A DNA stretch of 64,000 bases from Hirsutella rhossiliensis (lineage: Eukaryota; Ascomycota; Sordariomycetes; Hypocreales; Ophiocordycipitaceae): NCBI RefSeq assembly GCF_020360975.1, contig NW_025408678.1, forward strand, positions 992,001 to 1,056,000, written 5' to 3'. Both the position numbers and the translations under genes were made by a program. Below the pieces are notes generated by a model. That model ran no database searches. It was given only the letters and a program-made list of their open reading frames with translations, and was not told the DNA's origin. Below, in pieces: positions 23,501 to 34,031 of the stretch (position 1 is its first letter; every line of letters starts with the position of its first letter).

Positions 23501-25080
23501 AAGCTAAAGGTATAGGTAGCTAACTACTATATCGACTTATAAGGGCATCTACGCTAGCGGGGGAGACTATAAGTACTAGGCGCACTATATACTATAAAAG
23601 CTAAGGAGAAGGAGGGACCGCTAGAGCTAAATAAATAAAATAAGCTCCGAGAGAGGCTAGTCTAACTTATCTATAACTTTAGTATCGTAGGTTACCTAGG
23701 CAGATAAGGTATATTAGTAGGCCTTATAAGGGACTTTTACTAGCCCCTTTTATAGTACTACGTTTATTGCTTTCTTTATAACTATAATATCTATAGCTAT
23801 ATAAAGATCTAAAGGGCATAGCTTAAGGGGCTACTAAAGTAGCTTTTAGTACTAAACTAGTTTTATATATATATATAGATAGACTTTATAATAGACCTCT
23901 TACTTATAGAGGGCGGTAACTACTATATATAGGTAATTAAAGACCGACTTAATAAATTAGTAGTATTAAAGCTAATACTATCTATAGATATAAAAGCTTA
24001 CGTAGAGCGCTTCCTTTAATACTAGGCCCGCTTATATAGCTAGCTAGCCTTTATTATAAGTAATAAAGGGTTAAACTAAACTAGCTACTTTTAGTAGTAC
24101 TTATACCGGCTACTTTAGATTATATAGCTACTTAGTATAGCTTATTACCTATAAACTAACGGGGGACCTAAGAGGGTTAACTAAGAAGTATAGGTATACC
24201 TATAGGTAGTTATAGCTTATAACTAAGCGGACTAGGACTACTAGCTCCCCGCTACCTAGCTTACGCTAAATAGTAGACCGTAAACCTTTATTAAGATAGC
24301 CCCCTTCTTTATAACGTATAGCTTTAAGCTGCCCTCCTTAATCCTATTTACCGCGGATATAGTAGCGGAGTAGTATAGTAGTATATTGCTAAAGAGCTAT
24401 ACTTCTATATTTCTTTAAAAGCTATAAGAAACTATAGAATACTATTAATCCGCGATAGCCGCTATAGCATAAGATTAAAAGCGGTATACTAATAAGACTA
24501 AGGCGCTAGCAGATAGGTTTATAGTAGGAGATAAAGTATAGCTCGACCTCTATAACTATAGGTTAGCGTAATTAAAGAAGAAGCTAAACTAGCTATATAT
24601 AAAGTTTATAGTATAGAGGGTCGTTAGCCTATAAGTAGTTAAGCTTAATAGTCTCTTAACGGGGGTCTATAATAAGGTTAACGTTAACCTCTTTCGCCGA
24701 GCCTCCTTTAACCTACTACTTAGATAAGAAGTAGTAGACGCTTAACCGCTTATATTTAAGGTAAAAAGGGACGATAAATTCGAGGTTAAAGAGATATAGG
24801 CTATATACTAAAAGAAGGTAGGCTAGTAGAAACGCTAGGAGGTTCTTATTAAGTAGTATAGGTACCTCGACCCTACCTAGGAACCTATATATAAGTTTAT
24901 AAGAGCTATAGCCCTCGATAAGTTCGAGGCCCTATATAGACTAGTAGGCGAAAATAATAAACTAGCGGACTACTAATAGCGGCCTAAGCTAGGACTATAA
25001 AGTAGGTAAAGTAGAGAGGGTAGTTATAGTAATATAGGTAATATAAGCGTAATAGTATAAGTAAAGATAAAAATAGCGTT
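20562..25080 (+). pseudogene. B2 gag end and pol remnant
   Basis: Gag resumes and ends in a CCHC knuckle at 20988-21029, where two Cys and the His now read Tyr but the last Cys (TGC) survives. Protease lies near 21250-21500. RT spans about 22000-22570, with a K-L-D-I-K block near 22203 and the box Y-I-D-N at 22391-22402. RNase H is at about 22700-23110. The integrase core has D in I-D-F near 23883, the second catalytic Asp now Asn (I-S-N-K-G near 24055) and the Glu now Lys (near 24165), all three understandable as TpG-to-TpA changes. Coding signal ends near 25000, just short of the antisense ORF tail. It would have made the capsid and replication enzymes of element B. Confidence 0.85.
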
Positions 25081-25113
25081 TATTATAGGGTAGAGCCCTT
25101 AAACTACCTAAGC

Positions 25114-25294
25114 TTATTCCTTATTATTATCGTTACCTTTATTATTATCTTTATTATCGTTATCCTTATCGGCCTTCTCCTTCTTATTAGCGGCGGCGGC
25201 GGTCTCTAGGGCGCTAAGGCGGCCCTCTAAGCCTATAAGCTAGTTAGCGGCGGCAGCGGCTCTAAGGGTAAAGGGGCGGCGGCTAGCGGCGGCG
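25114..25294 (-). pseudogene. B2 antisense ORF, C-terminal part
   Basis: The minus strand reads an Ala-rich stretch, then L-I-G-L-E-G-R-L-S-A-L-E-T with heptad leucines, then a Lys/Asp/Asn-rich tail (K-K-E-K-A-D-K-D-N-D-N-K type) up to a TAA at 25114-25116. This is the same tail design as the B1 antisense ORF, although the residues have diverged. The rest of the gene lies beyond the A2 insertion at 39192-39445. A frame conserved across two diverged copies, with stops limited to RIP-type positions, argues that it was a real gene. Function unknown; the coil suggests self-association. Confidence 0.65.
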
Positions 25295-25673
25295 TATTAC
25301 GACTACGGTTAGTAGGCTATAAGAGAGCCGGCCACGTTTATATAATAAGGCGGCTTAAAATAATAGTTAGGATAAGAAGTTACTTAAGCTTAGCTTACCT
25401 AAAGCGTATATAAGCTAAGTAAGCCTTATATAAATAGATTACTACTTAAGAGTATAGCTTATAAGTAAGCTATAGTAAGCTATAAAGGGGATTATAGCTA
25501 GGACTATAATCTAAGGATAGTCTTTATAGGTATATATAGCTACTTACTTTTACTCCTTTAAATAGATAGCTCTCTAGCTTTTAATATAGATCTTTATTAC
25601 GATTTTATCTTTAATTCTAATTACCTAGTTATAGTCTATAGTCTACGACCTCTAACTTATTACTAACGTAATA
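25295..25673 (+). repeat. 5' LTR of A2 (379 bp)
   Basis: It starts TATTACGACTACGG and ends ACTAACGTAATA. Length and ends are identical to the A1 LTR at 4375-4753. Confidence 0.88.
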
Positions 25674-27781
25674 TATATATTATTACTTAGACTACGCCCT
25701 ATTATATCTATTAATATAAACCCCTCGATAGGTTTATCCCTTAGGAATAACACCGGTCGTTATATATTAAAAGCTCTTATTTAGTATAATACCGCGTTAC
25801 TCTAAGTAATATTATAACTATTAATATACCTATATAGTAAGCTAGATTAACTAACTCTAGAGCTATTATATTACCTTAGGATATAATACGCGAGATTATT
25901 ACCTTTCGATATAAGGTATAGTTACTTAAGAATAAAGGAGGCAATAGATAAGTTAGGGACCTTAAAGAAGTAGTTAAACTAAAATAGCTAAGACTATTCG
26001 ATAGTACTTATAGCACGCTTTAAGACTTTCTTACCTAACTTAAAGCCTACTATTAGTTTTACCTTACTAAACTCTCGGACCTAGTTAAAAAGGTACTTTA
26101 TATAGGAAATTATTTATTTAGAACGGTACTTACTTAGTTTAGACCTATTATAAGGGACTTTCTCGATAATTAACTAGCGCGACGAGATAATAAGATAGAT
26201 AAAGTCTTTATTAGTTTCTAAAGATTTAAAGAAGCTATTATAAAGGTATTTAGAATAACTAATAAGGAATAAGAAGCTAAATAGAAACTTTAAGAACTTT
26301 AATAAAGGATCTTAGTATCGGATTATACTATAAAGTTCTATTAAGTTACCTTAAAGCTTAATTAGGACAACGAACCTCTTATATTACGATTCTACGATAG
26401 GCTTAAAGAAGAAGTTTAAGACGAGCTCTATAAGGAAAATCGACCTAATAACCTCTTAGACTATATTACTATAGTAGTATAAATTAACGATAGATAATAT
26501 ATACGACGCTAAGAAAAAGAATAAGGAAGAGGAAACTAAAACCCTTCTTATAGGAATAACTTTAACCGACGCGCTAACTATAAAAAGAAGCGCGAAACTC
26601 CTATTACCTACGCTTATATAACTAACTTAGGTAAGATAGATCTAAATATAATATAGAAAAGCAAAGGAAAGTATTTTAACTATAGGAAACTTAGATATTA
26701 CTCTAAAGAATATAGATAACCTTATAAGGAGAAGAAAACCTACTAAGCACTAGCCTTAGAAAGTAAGAAATACTTAAACGCTACTAATAGATAAGAACTA
26801 AAAGTATAAACTCCTTAGTTAGACTATATACTATAACGATAAATATATAGTATACTTAAGCAATAAAAACGGTACTAAATAGTTCCTAAAGCTACTAAAG
26901 ACAACCCTTATAATAATATAACGAAGGGATCCTAAAATATAGAAATAAGTTAAATTCGTAAAACTAAAATACCCTTACCTTAAAAGAGTCTCCTAAGACT
27001 AAATTAAGAACTATAGTAAATAATTTTAGGAAGATATATAAAATAAAAATCGATAATAGTAATAGGCAGTCTATAAATAATATAATAAAGAAGATAAAGA
27101 TATAGCCCTTATACTTATAAAACTCGGATAATAACTTAAAGAAGAATAATAAAGTATCGACGATATAAGCTCTAAAGAATAAGAAATACCTAGAGAAACG
27201 GAAGATAAGAATAAACTTATACTACTACCTTTACTACTAAGGGAAAATACTATAATTAGAGAATATACTTTATACTTTAAAGAATTTAAAGAAATACTTA
27301 AAATTAAAACCTAATAAATACCTTAAATTCTTATAGAAAACTAATAAGCTATATTAATTCGATATTAACTAGCACTACGTAAAGGAGACTACGCTATAGC
27401 TATCGCTATAGTTAATACCTTTATAGCTTTATAATAAGAATAGTAACTATAAGGAGAATTTAAAGACGATCTATAAATACTACTTACTTATAAGTATTAT
27501 AAGTATATTTTATAGATATTATATATCTACTTAGATTATATAATATACTTTTAGATAAAGGTATAATATAACGCCTTCTTAGTTAGGTTTAAAGGATAAG
27601 TACTTTTAAAACCCTACTTAAGTATAAAACTAAACTACTAGAAAATCGATTAACGCTACTTAAACGACTAAGTTATATTATTAGAACCTAATTATAGCAC
27701 GCTACTTAAATACCGCGATAATTATAGTTTATTAATAAGATATCTTTTAGAGATATATAAAATCTATAAATACGCTAAAAT
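25674..27781 (+). pseudogene. A2 gag remnant
   Basis: The capsid-like region covers about 25900-26500. The nucleocapsid knuckle at 26672-26713 has exact CCHC spacing, with all four ligands turned to Tyr (TGY or CAY changed to TAY) and the conserved Gly turned to Arg, a complete RIP signature on one motif. Downstream is the start of the protease-side region, cut by K1 at 27781. The frame carries TAA/TAG at Gln/Trp positions only. It is collinear with 2300-4374 on the minus strand. Confidence 0.78.
27777..27781. repeat. Target-site duplication of K1, left (AAAAT)
   Basis: AAAAT is repeated at 34027-34031, directly after the K1 3' LTR. Confidence 0.93.
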
Positions 27782-28267
27782 TATCGTAAAGCGTGGCCTG
27801 ATTTCGTAGTTCTCGGAGATATCCCTTAGCACGAGGGACTAAGGAAGCTAAAAACACCCGGTATAGAAGAAGGAAGAAGGAGCTAAAAAGAGGTATAGAA
27901 AGGAGGGTAGGGGTAAGAGGGGAAGTAGAAGTAGCGATAGCTTCCTATAGAGGTAGCGAGAGATAAGACGGATATGCCGGCAACGGCTAGAAAGGAAGGG
28001 AAAAACCGGTAAAAAGCTCGGTAGTTAAAAGGATATTAGTAGCTTCTTTAAGTAGGATCTTCCTTGTTAATTAAGATACTAGACGGGTATAAAGAGGGGC
28101 GTTAGATAGAGGAAAGAAGGATAATTAAGGCAATATAATAATTACTCCCCTACTATAATTATTGCCCCCGTAAGATTTAAATATCTCTGCCCTACCTATC
28201 TAACCCCTTACTTTTACTTTTACCTTTATGCATTTTATATATACTTCTTATATCTCTCTTCGCGAGA
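27782..28267 (+). repeat. 5' LTR of K1 (486 bp)
   Basis: It begins TATCGTAAAGCGTGGCCTGA (TGTCGCGAAG in the 3' LTR) and ends CTCTTCGCGAGA. The terminal inverted repeat is TGTCGCGAAG / CTTCGCGAGA, mismatched at the second base from the end. It differs from 33541-34026 mostly by transitions at CA/TG. Confidence 0.93.
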
Positions 28268-28284
28268 GTTATAAGCCCGGGAGG
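28268..28284 (+). other. Primer-binding site of K1, half-tRNA(iMet) type
   Basis: GTTATAAGCCCGGG directly abuts the LTR. Restoring one RIP change (TA from TG) gives the complement of the initiator tRNA-Met anticodon arm (GGGCTCATAAC) rather than of a tRNA 3' end. That priming mode is known for Drosophila copia and yeast Ty5. The same site is at 37433 (K2) and, inverted, at 48540-48556 (K3). Confidence 0.8.
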
Positions 28285-28435
28285 AATAGAATTCCTATAT
28301 CTTCCGGCTGCTATAAAAGGCACCTTCTTATATCCTTTTACCCCTCTTACTAGAAAAGCCGATTTTTAACCGACTTTTCTGCCCCCCCTCTTCTTTTATA
28401 ACGATAACGAAAATCGACTCCTCTGCCGTCCCGAC

Positions 28436-31400
28436 GGTCCGTAGGACGATTCTTATAGAGCCCTAAGATTAGGATAAGTAGGTAAAGGAGCTACGGGCTC
28501 GTATAGATAGAACTATCTATAATTTAGTCTTCTCTAATAAGCAGGACCCTCTAAGCCCCTCTTCGTCCTAGGGCAACGGATTTTATGAGGAGCTACCCTC
28601 TTCTCCGAGCTAACCTCTATATAACAAAGAGCTTTTTCTGCTACCTTAGGCGACTACGAGAGTCACCGAAAGGAATACCTTTACGAGATAAAGCTACTAA
28701 CGGCTGCTCGTATAGCGATAACGGAATCTGTTAGTGCCGTAAAGCTAATCTCTCTTCGAGAGGAAGAGACTCCTAGGCAGTGGCTTTTAAAGCTCGAGAC
28801 CTCGACAGCTCCCTCGAGAGGTTATATAACTAACCGTATTAGGAAGACCTATACGGCCTACCTAGGAGCCTTTTCTGCTAGGACCCTGCTAGCTTCTTCG
28901 TAGCTAGCTAAGTAAGAAGAAATCCTCGAGGAAGCTAACTAATACTTCCTTATAGAAGCTCTTTCCGGCTAGTGGCTATAGGATATATCTCTGCTAATAA
29001 AGCCTATTAGTAACGGTTACTCGACTATCTTTCGAGAGGCTAGCCGGGAACTAGACGAAGAAGCTGCTAGAGTATAATAGCAAGCAGTCTTATTCCTTCG
29101 AGGCTAGCACTCGACCTAGACGGTTCGACCTACAGCCCCTATTGCTACGGCTCCCGCTGCTGCTACTACGGCTGTTGCTCCTTCGGCTCCTCCTCCCTCG
29201 AGAGCCTTAACGCCGTCGTTAACTGCAGCTGCGGCCCCGGCCCCGGCTACGCATCTTGCTCCGGGCCCGGCCCCGTCCCGTTAGTTAGACTGGCCCGACT
29301 AGTCCCCAATAGACCTTTCAGTCCGTTAGTCGAAAATCAGGAACTAGTCGAAATCGAACCTCTTCGTTAAAATTAGCAATAAGGGTAAAAGGGGGATTTT
29401 TAAGCAGACCTTCTAGACCGGGACAAGGATTCGAAGAAACAACGTACGAGGAGGAATCGACCTACCTACTAAGCATGCAAAAGCCCTATCGGCTAGAAGA
29501 CTGCTAGCAGGTCTTCGGGAAACCGACCTAAAGGAGTTAACCTTTAAAGAGGCTACGAGAAATAGTATAATAATCTCTTAAGGAGGACCCTCGTTATAGA
29601 AGAAGATAGACGAGATTCGGGTTGCTAAGAAATAGCAACTAATAACGCCGCTGCCTTATTCGAGCCGCAAATTCGCGGAAAAATCGTTAGTATAGCAAAT
29701 CCGGCATTCGTCTTCCCCACGGATTAGCAAGACCAACCGTTAGGACCCTCCGACTATCCCCTACGGAAATCAGCTATCCTTAACTCTAGTACGTCCCTCG
29801 ATATCTATAATACACTCTTACGATTCCGGTCCTTTAAGAAGGCACGAAAGGAATATCTTATTGCCGGGGAATTAACCGTACGGATAGAGGGATACGGAAG
29901 GGTAAATTTTACGATAAAATTACCTAACGGATCTATACGAATTCTTTAAAGAAAAAGGGTAGCTTTTTGCCCTCGATTTTTAATAAGCCTAATTTCCTTC
30001 CGCCTTCTTCGAGAGGAAGGAATCTTCTAGGATATAACGTCTAAGCCTACGAGGCTAGTCTAAAAGAATCAGACTATTAGGCTTATCGAGGAAAAATTCG
30101 GTTAATTTGTTCTCGAATTCCGACCTATCCTTAGGAAGGAATCTCTTAAGAAGTTAGCTTTCCCTGCTCGAAGGAGGGTAGGGTTAAAGGACCCTCTTCC
30201 GGCAGCCTAAGGAGACGGTCTTCTTTAGCACGCACGACTTAGTCACCCGGGCCCCCTAGCTTTGCATAAGCTAGGCCAACAATAAGGCGTACGAATAAGG
30301 GGCCTAAAGACCGTCGAATGCGAACACTACGGCTAAGGAAAGACTAAGAGACGAATTTCTAGACGAACGCCTTTACGGCTAGACTAGCCGTATAAGGAAA
30401 TTTAGGTCGACTAGACCGACGTCTCTAGGGATTAGGAAAGCTTCGTTAGGGTAATGTTTTTTATAGACGCCTTTTTAGGGATAGTTTTCCTATTTCTTAC
30501 GGACCTACCTAAGCAAGCATAACTAGTCTGCCCTCTAGGACTTCGTTAACTAGATAAAATCCTACTTTAGCTACGAGGTAAAGAAGATACAGTCTAACGG
30601 AGAGCTATTTACGAAGGATATCTTAAATTAGCTTCGAAAAAGGGGCATTTTACCCCTCCCGTTAGCACTAAATACCTAGGCCTAGAACGGAGGGGCAGAA
30701 AGATTAAGGGGTGCTATAATAGAAAGGGCCCGTACGATAAGACTTACTATAAGGCTTCTACACGACCTTTAGAGGGAAGTCGTTAAGACCGCCTATTACC
30801 TTCGGAACTAGACCCCTAGAGGGACTACCTAAGGAATAGACTAGAAATCCCCCCTCGAGCTCTTTACGAAGAAGAGGGCCTCGCTAGCCTACCTTCGTGC
30901 CTACGGCTGCAAGGTATACGCTATAACTGCCGATGCATAGCTAAAAAGGAAGAAGAAAAGAAAGCTTGATCCTAGAGCCTTTATTAGTTACCTCGTTAGT
31001 TATAATTCTACGAATATCTTCCGGATAGATTCCTCTTTTACGGAAGGTTATTTCGACTAGGGATATGATTTTCGACGAATCTAGCTTCTTCGACGGAAAG
31101 AGGGATTAATAGCCCCTCTTACTCTCTTAACGTTAGCTAATTTAGAAGATTTAAATCCCCCCTTCCTAATAGTCTTAAGAAGAGGTCCTAGACGAGGAAA
31201 CGGAAGAATAAACCGACGTCGAAGCAGTTAAGGATAACGCTGACTTCGAAGAAGAAGAAGAAGCTACTAGATTAGATAATCTAGACGAAGAAGGAGACTA
31301 TAGAAAAGCGGTAGAGCTAGAATACGCCTGCCTCCCTACGCCTCCTCTTACGGAATAAGAAGAAGATCTAGAAGTAGCTTTCTCTATTAGTCTTCCCGTC

Positions 31401-33348
31401 TCGACCCCTAAGGGGGTGGGAAAGGCACCTCTCTCGAAGGATTACCCGGCTGCCTTTTTATCCCTGCTTTAAGAAGCAAAGGAAGGTATAGGGCCCGATA
31501 CGAAAGAAGACTAGTTTCTCCCCTATTTCGATCGTTTTTCCGACTTCTACCTAACGCTAATAGAAGACGGTTCCCACGGAACGTTTATAGTAGGCCGGCT
31601 TTTTAAGCTAGTATTAGCAAGGAAGGTATATAAAAGAGACCTCCCGGACCTACTAGTAAACTAGAAGCAGCTAGAAAAACACCCCTTTAGAGACTAGTTT
31701 TCTAGGCCTAGAAAAACTAGCCTTATACGAAGAGATAGGGTCTTTCGAAGAGGTCCTTAAGGAAAAGGCAAGAGGAAAACAGGTCCTTAGCTATAAGTAG
31801 GTCTTTATCTATAAGACTAATAAACACGGCTTCTTTTAAAAGTATAAAGCCCGGCTAGTTATCTACGGGAACTAGCAGGAAAAAGGGGATCTTCCTACTA
31901 GGGCAACTACCCTAGCAGGGATGTCTTTTCGGACCCTTATAGCTATAGCAGCAGAATTCGACCTCGAGCTCGATTAGATAGATATAGTCAACGCCTTTAT
32001 TAACTGCCTACTCGAGGAAGAAGAAGTTGTCTATATGCGCCTTCTACTAGGCTTCTAATAGCTAGGAAAGGTTCTACGGCTTAGGAAAGCTCTATACGGA
32101 CTACGAAGATTACCCCTTCTTTAGCAATAGCATTTAATAGGTTCCCTCGAAGCCCTAGGCTTTACGAAAGTCCCTTAGGAACCGTGTATAATATAAAAGG
32201 GTAAAATCATAGTCTTCTTCTACGTCGATAATATTATCTAGGTATACCTAAAAGAGGAAGAAGCTGCTATAAGGGAGGCTATACGTAGCCTGTAATAAAG
32301 GTATAAGATAACCCGGCTAGGGGAGCTATAGTAGTTCCTAGGGATACGAATCCTTCGGAATAGGTCCTAACGGACTATCTAGCTTACCTAGGACGCTTAT
32401 ATTAATAAGGTCGCTTATAAATTCCTCCTTAATTACCTCGATAAGAAGCTTCCCTCTACGCCTATATTAGACGAAGAGCTTTTACCTAATCCGTCCTTTT
32501 AAGCTAGGGAGTAAGAGAAACACTAATATTAATAGAAGGTGGGCTCCCTGCTTTTTTTAGCTATTTCTACTAGACCGGATATCTCTTTTACGGTCTCCCG
32601 GCTAGCTAGGCATAACTAGAATCCTAGCCCTAGGCATTAAGAAGTAGCAGACAGAGCTATCCTTTATCTCTATTTAACGAGATTATATAGTCTGCGCCTA
32701 GGAGGGCAGGGAAGGAAATAAGCTGCCGAAATCTTCCTTTATTCGAGCGATTCGTCCTTTGCAGACAATTCCTTAGATAGAAAGAGCTTATAAGGGTATA
32801 TTATATCCCTTTTTAGAGGAACCATTGCATAGAGAGCTTCGAAGCAGGCTACCGTTACGACTTCTAGTACGGAGGCAGAGCTATTAGCTCTTTTAGAAGC
32901 GTTAAAAGAAGCGATTTTCCTTAGCCGGCTACTAATATCGTTACGACTATAAATTCCAACCCTATTAGCTATAGAATACGATAATACGTAGACTATACGA
33001 ATTCTTACGGAAAACAGTAAGTTATTAACCTAGCTACGGCATATCGATATCTACTAGTATTAGTTACGCTAAGAGGTCTAAAGGGGACTTATTTCCGTCC
33101 GTTAGGTTCTAACGGCATTAATAAAAGCCGACGGTCTTACGAAGCCCTTGCCGAAGTAGAAGCTAGCTGTCTTTTTATAGCAAATTAGGCTAGAAGACGT
33201 TCGAGAGAAGCTGTCCTTAGAAGCCCGCCTTAAGAGTCTACGAGAGGAGCTAATAGCACGTACGAGAAGGTAACGTCTATAGCCGAAGAAAAGGAAGAGG
33301 TTTTTCCTTTAGAGGGCCCCTTATTTTAATTAGGTTTTTCCCTTCTAA
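28436..33348 (+). pseudogene. K1 gag-pol remnant (copia type)
   Basis: A single Gag-Pol frame is readable from about 28436 to the TAA at 33346-33348. Gag is followed by a Pro/Ala/Arg-rich linker (29130-29290). The protease active site near 29788 reads L-N-S-S, so both Asp and Gly are lost. The integrase zinc finger is clear (L-S-H-P-G ... A-L-H-K-L-G ... V-E-C-E-H, about 30226-30335), followed by V-D-[W]-T-D-V near 30406. RT at 31790-32400 ends its palm in Y-V-D-N (32221-32232). RNase H closes with the copia hallmark K-A-D-G-L-T-K-P-L near 33125-33150. Stops are RIP-type throughout. It would replicate the element in cytoplasmic particles. Confidence 0.88.
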
Positions 33349-33496
33349 GAAGGCCCCTTTCTTATAGGACTTTCCTCTTTAGTTTTTCCTTAAGTAGGTC
33401 TAAAGAGCCTAGGGACCCAAAAGGCCCCTGCTTTCCTCGAGTAAAGGGAGAAGTATAGAGCTAGAACCTCCTCTATACGCTCACCAGCCTGAGCAT

Positions 33497-33532
33497 TAGC
33501 TATGCCCTTACTATAAGGGCAGGCTATAGCTA
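33497..33532 (+). other. Imperfect hairpin upstream of the K polypurine tract
   Basis: TAGCTATGCCCTTA, a CTA loop and TAAGGGCAGGCTATAGCTA form an inverted repeat ending at the polypurine tract. It is also present, with changes, at the same place in K3 (about 43236-43275, inverted). Confidence 0.55.
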
Positions 33533-33540
33533 AGGGGGTG
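33531..33540 (+). other. Polypurine tract of K1
   Basis: TAAGGGGGTG lies immediately before the 3' LTR, the expected plus-strand primer. In K3 the inverse, CACCCCCTTA-like, is at 43228-43237 (ACCCCCTTA there follows TAT). Confidence 0.7.
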
Positions 33541-34026
33541 TGTCGCGAAGCGTGGCCTGATTTCGCAGTTCTCGGAGATATCCCTTAGCACGAGGGACTA
33601 AGGAAGCTAAAAACACCCGGTGTAGAAGAAGGAAGAAGCAGCTAAAAAGAGGTGCAGAAAGGAGGGTAGGGGTAAGAGGGGAAGCAGAAGTAGCGATGGC
33701 TTCCTATAGAGGTGGCGAGAGATAAGACGGATATACCGGCAACGGCTAGAAAGGAAGGGAAAAACCGGTAAAAAGCTCGGTAGTTAAAAGGACATTAGTG
33801 GCTTCTTTAAGCAGGATCTTCTTTGTCAATTGAGATGCTAGACGGGTATAAAGAGGGGCGTTAGATAGAGGAAAGAAGGACAATCAAGGCAATACAACAA
33901 TCACTCCCCTACTACAATTGTTGCCCCCGCAAGATTCAAACATCTCTGCCCTGCCTGTCCGACCCCTTACTTCTACTTTCACCTTCGTGCATTTTATATA
34001 TACTTCTCGTATCTCTCTTCGCGAGA
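33541..34026 (+). repeat. 3' LTR of K1 (486 bp, little mutated)
   Basis: It begins TGTCGCGAAGCGTGGCCTGA and ends CTCTTCGCGAGA. It keeps many CA and TG dinucleotides, unlike its 5' partner, and is the best template for the ancestral K LTR in the window. Confidence 0.94.
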
Positions 34027-34031
34027 AAAAT
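34027..34031. repeat. Target-site duplication of K1, right (AAAAT)
   Basis: Matches 27777-27781; A2 resumes at 34032 with AGAGGAATAG. Confidence 0.93.

Larger units (their letters stand above)
27782..34026 (+). mobile_element. Ty1/copia element K, complete copy K1 (6245 bp)
   Basis: Two LTRs of exactly 486 bp (27782-28267 and 33541-34026) and AAAAT duplications define it. The internal order is gag, protease, integrase, RT, RNase H, the copia order. It is inserted in A2 between gag and RT. The LTR ends are TG...GA, not TG...CA. The primer site matches the anticodon arm of initiator tRNA. The 5' LTR has lost CA/TG sites that the 3' LTR keeps, so RIP acted unevenly along one element. Confidence 0.94.

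Noticed and set aside
25346..25365. Left border of A2 at TATAATAAGGCGG
   Set aside because: At first this looked like the LTR start, but A1 shares another 50 bp upstream; the true start is 25295.
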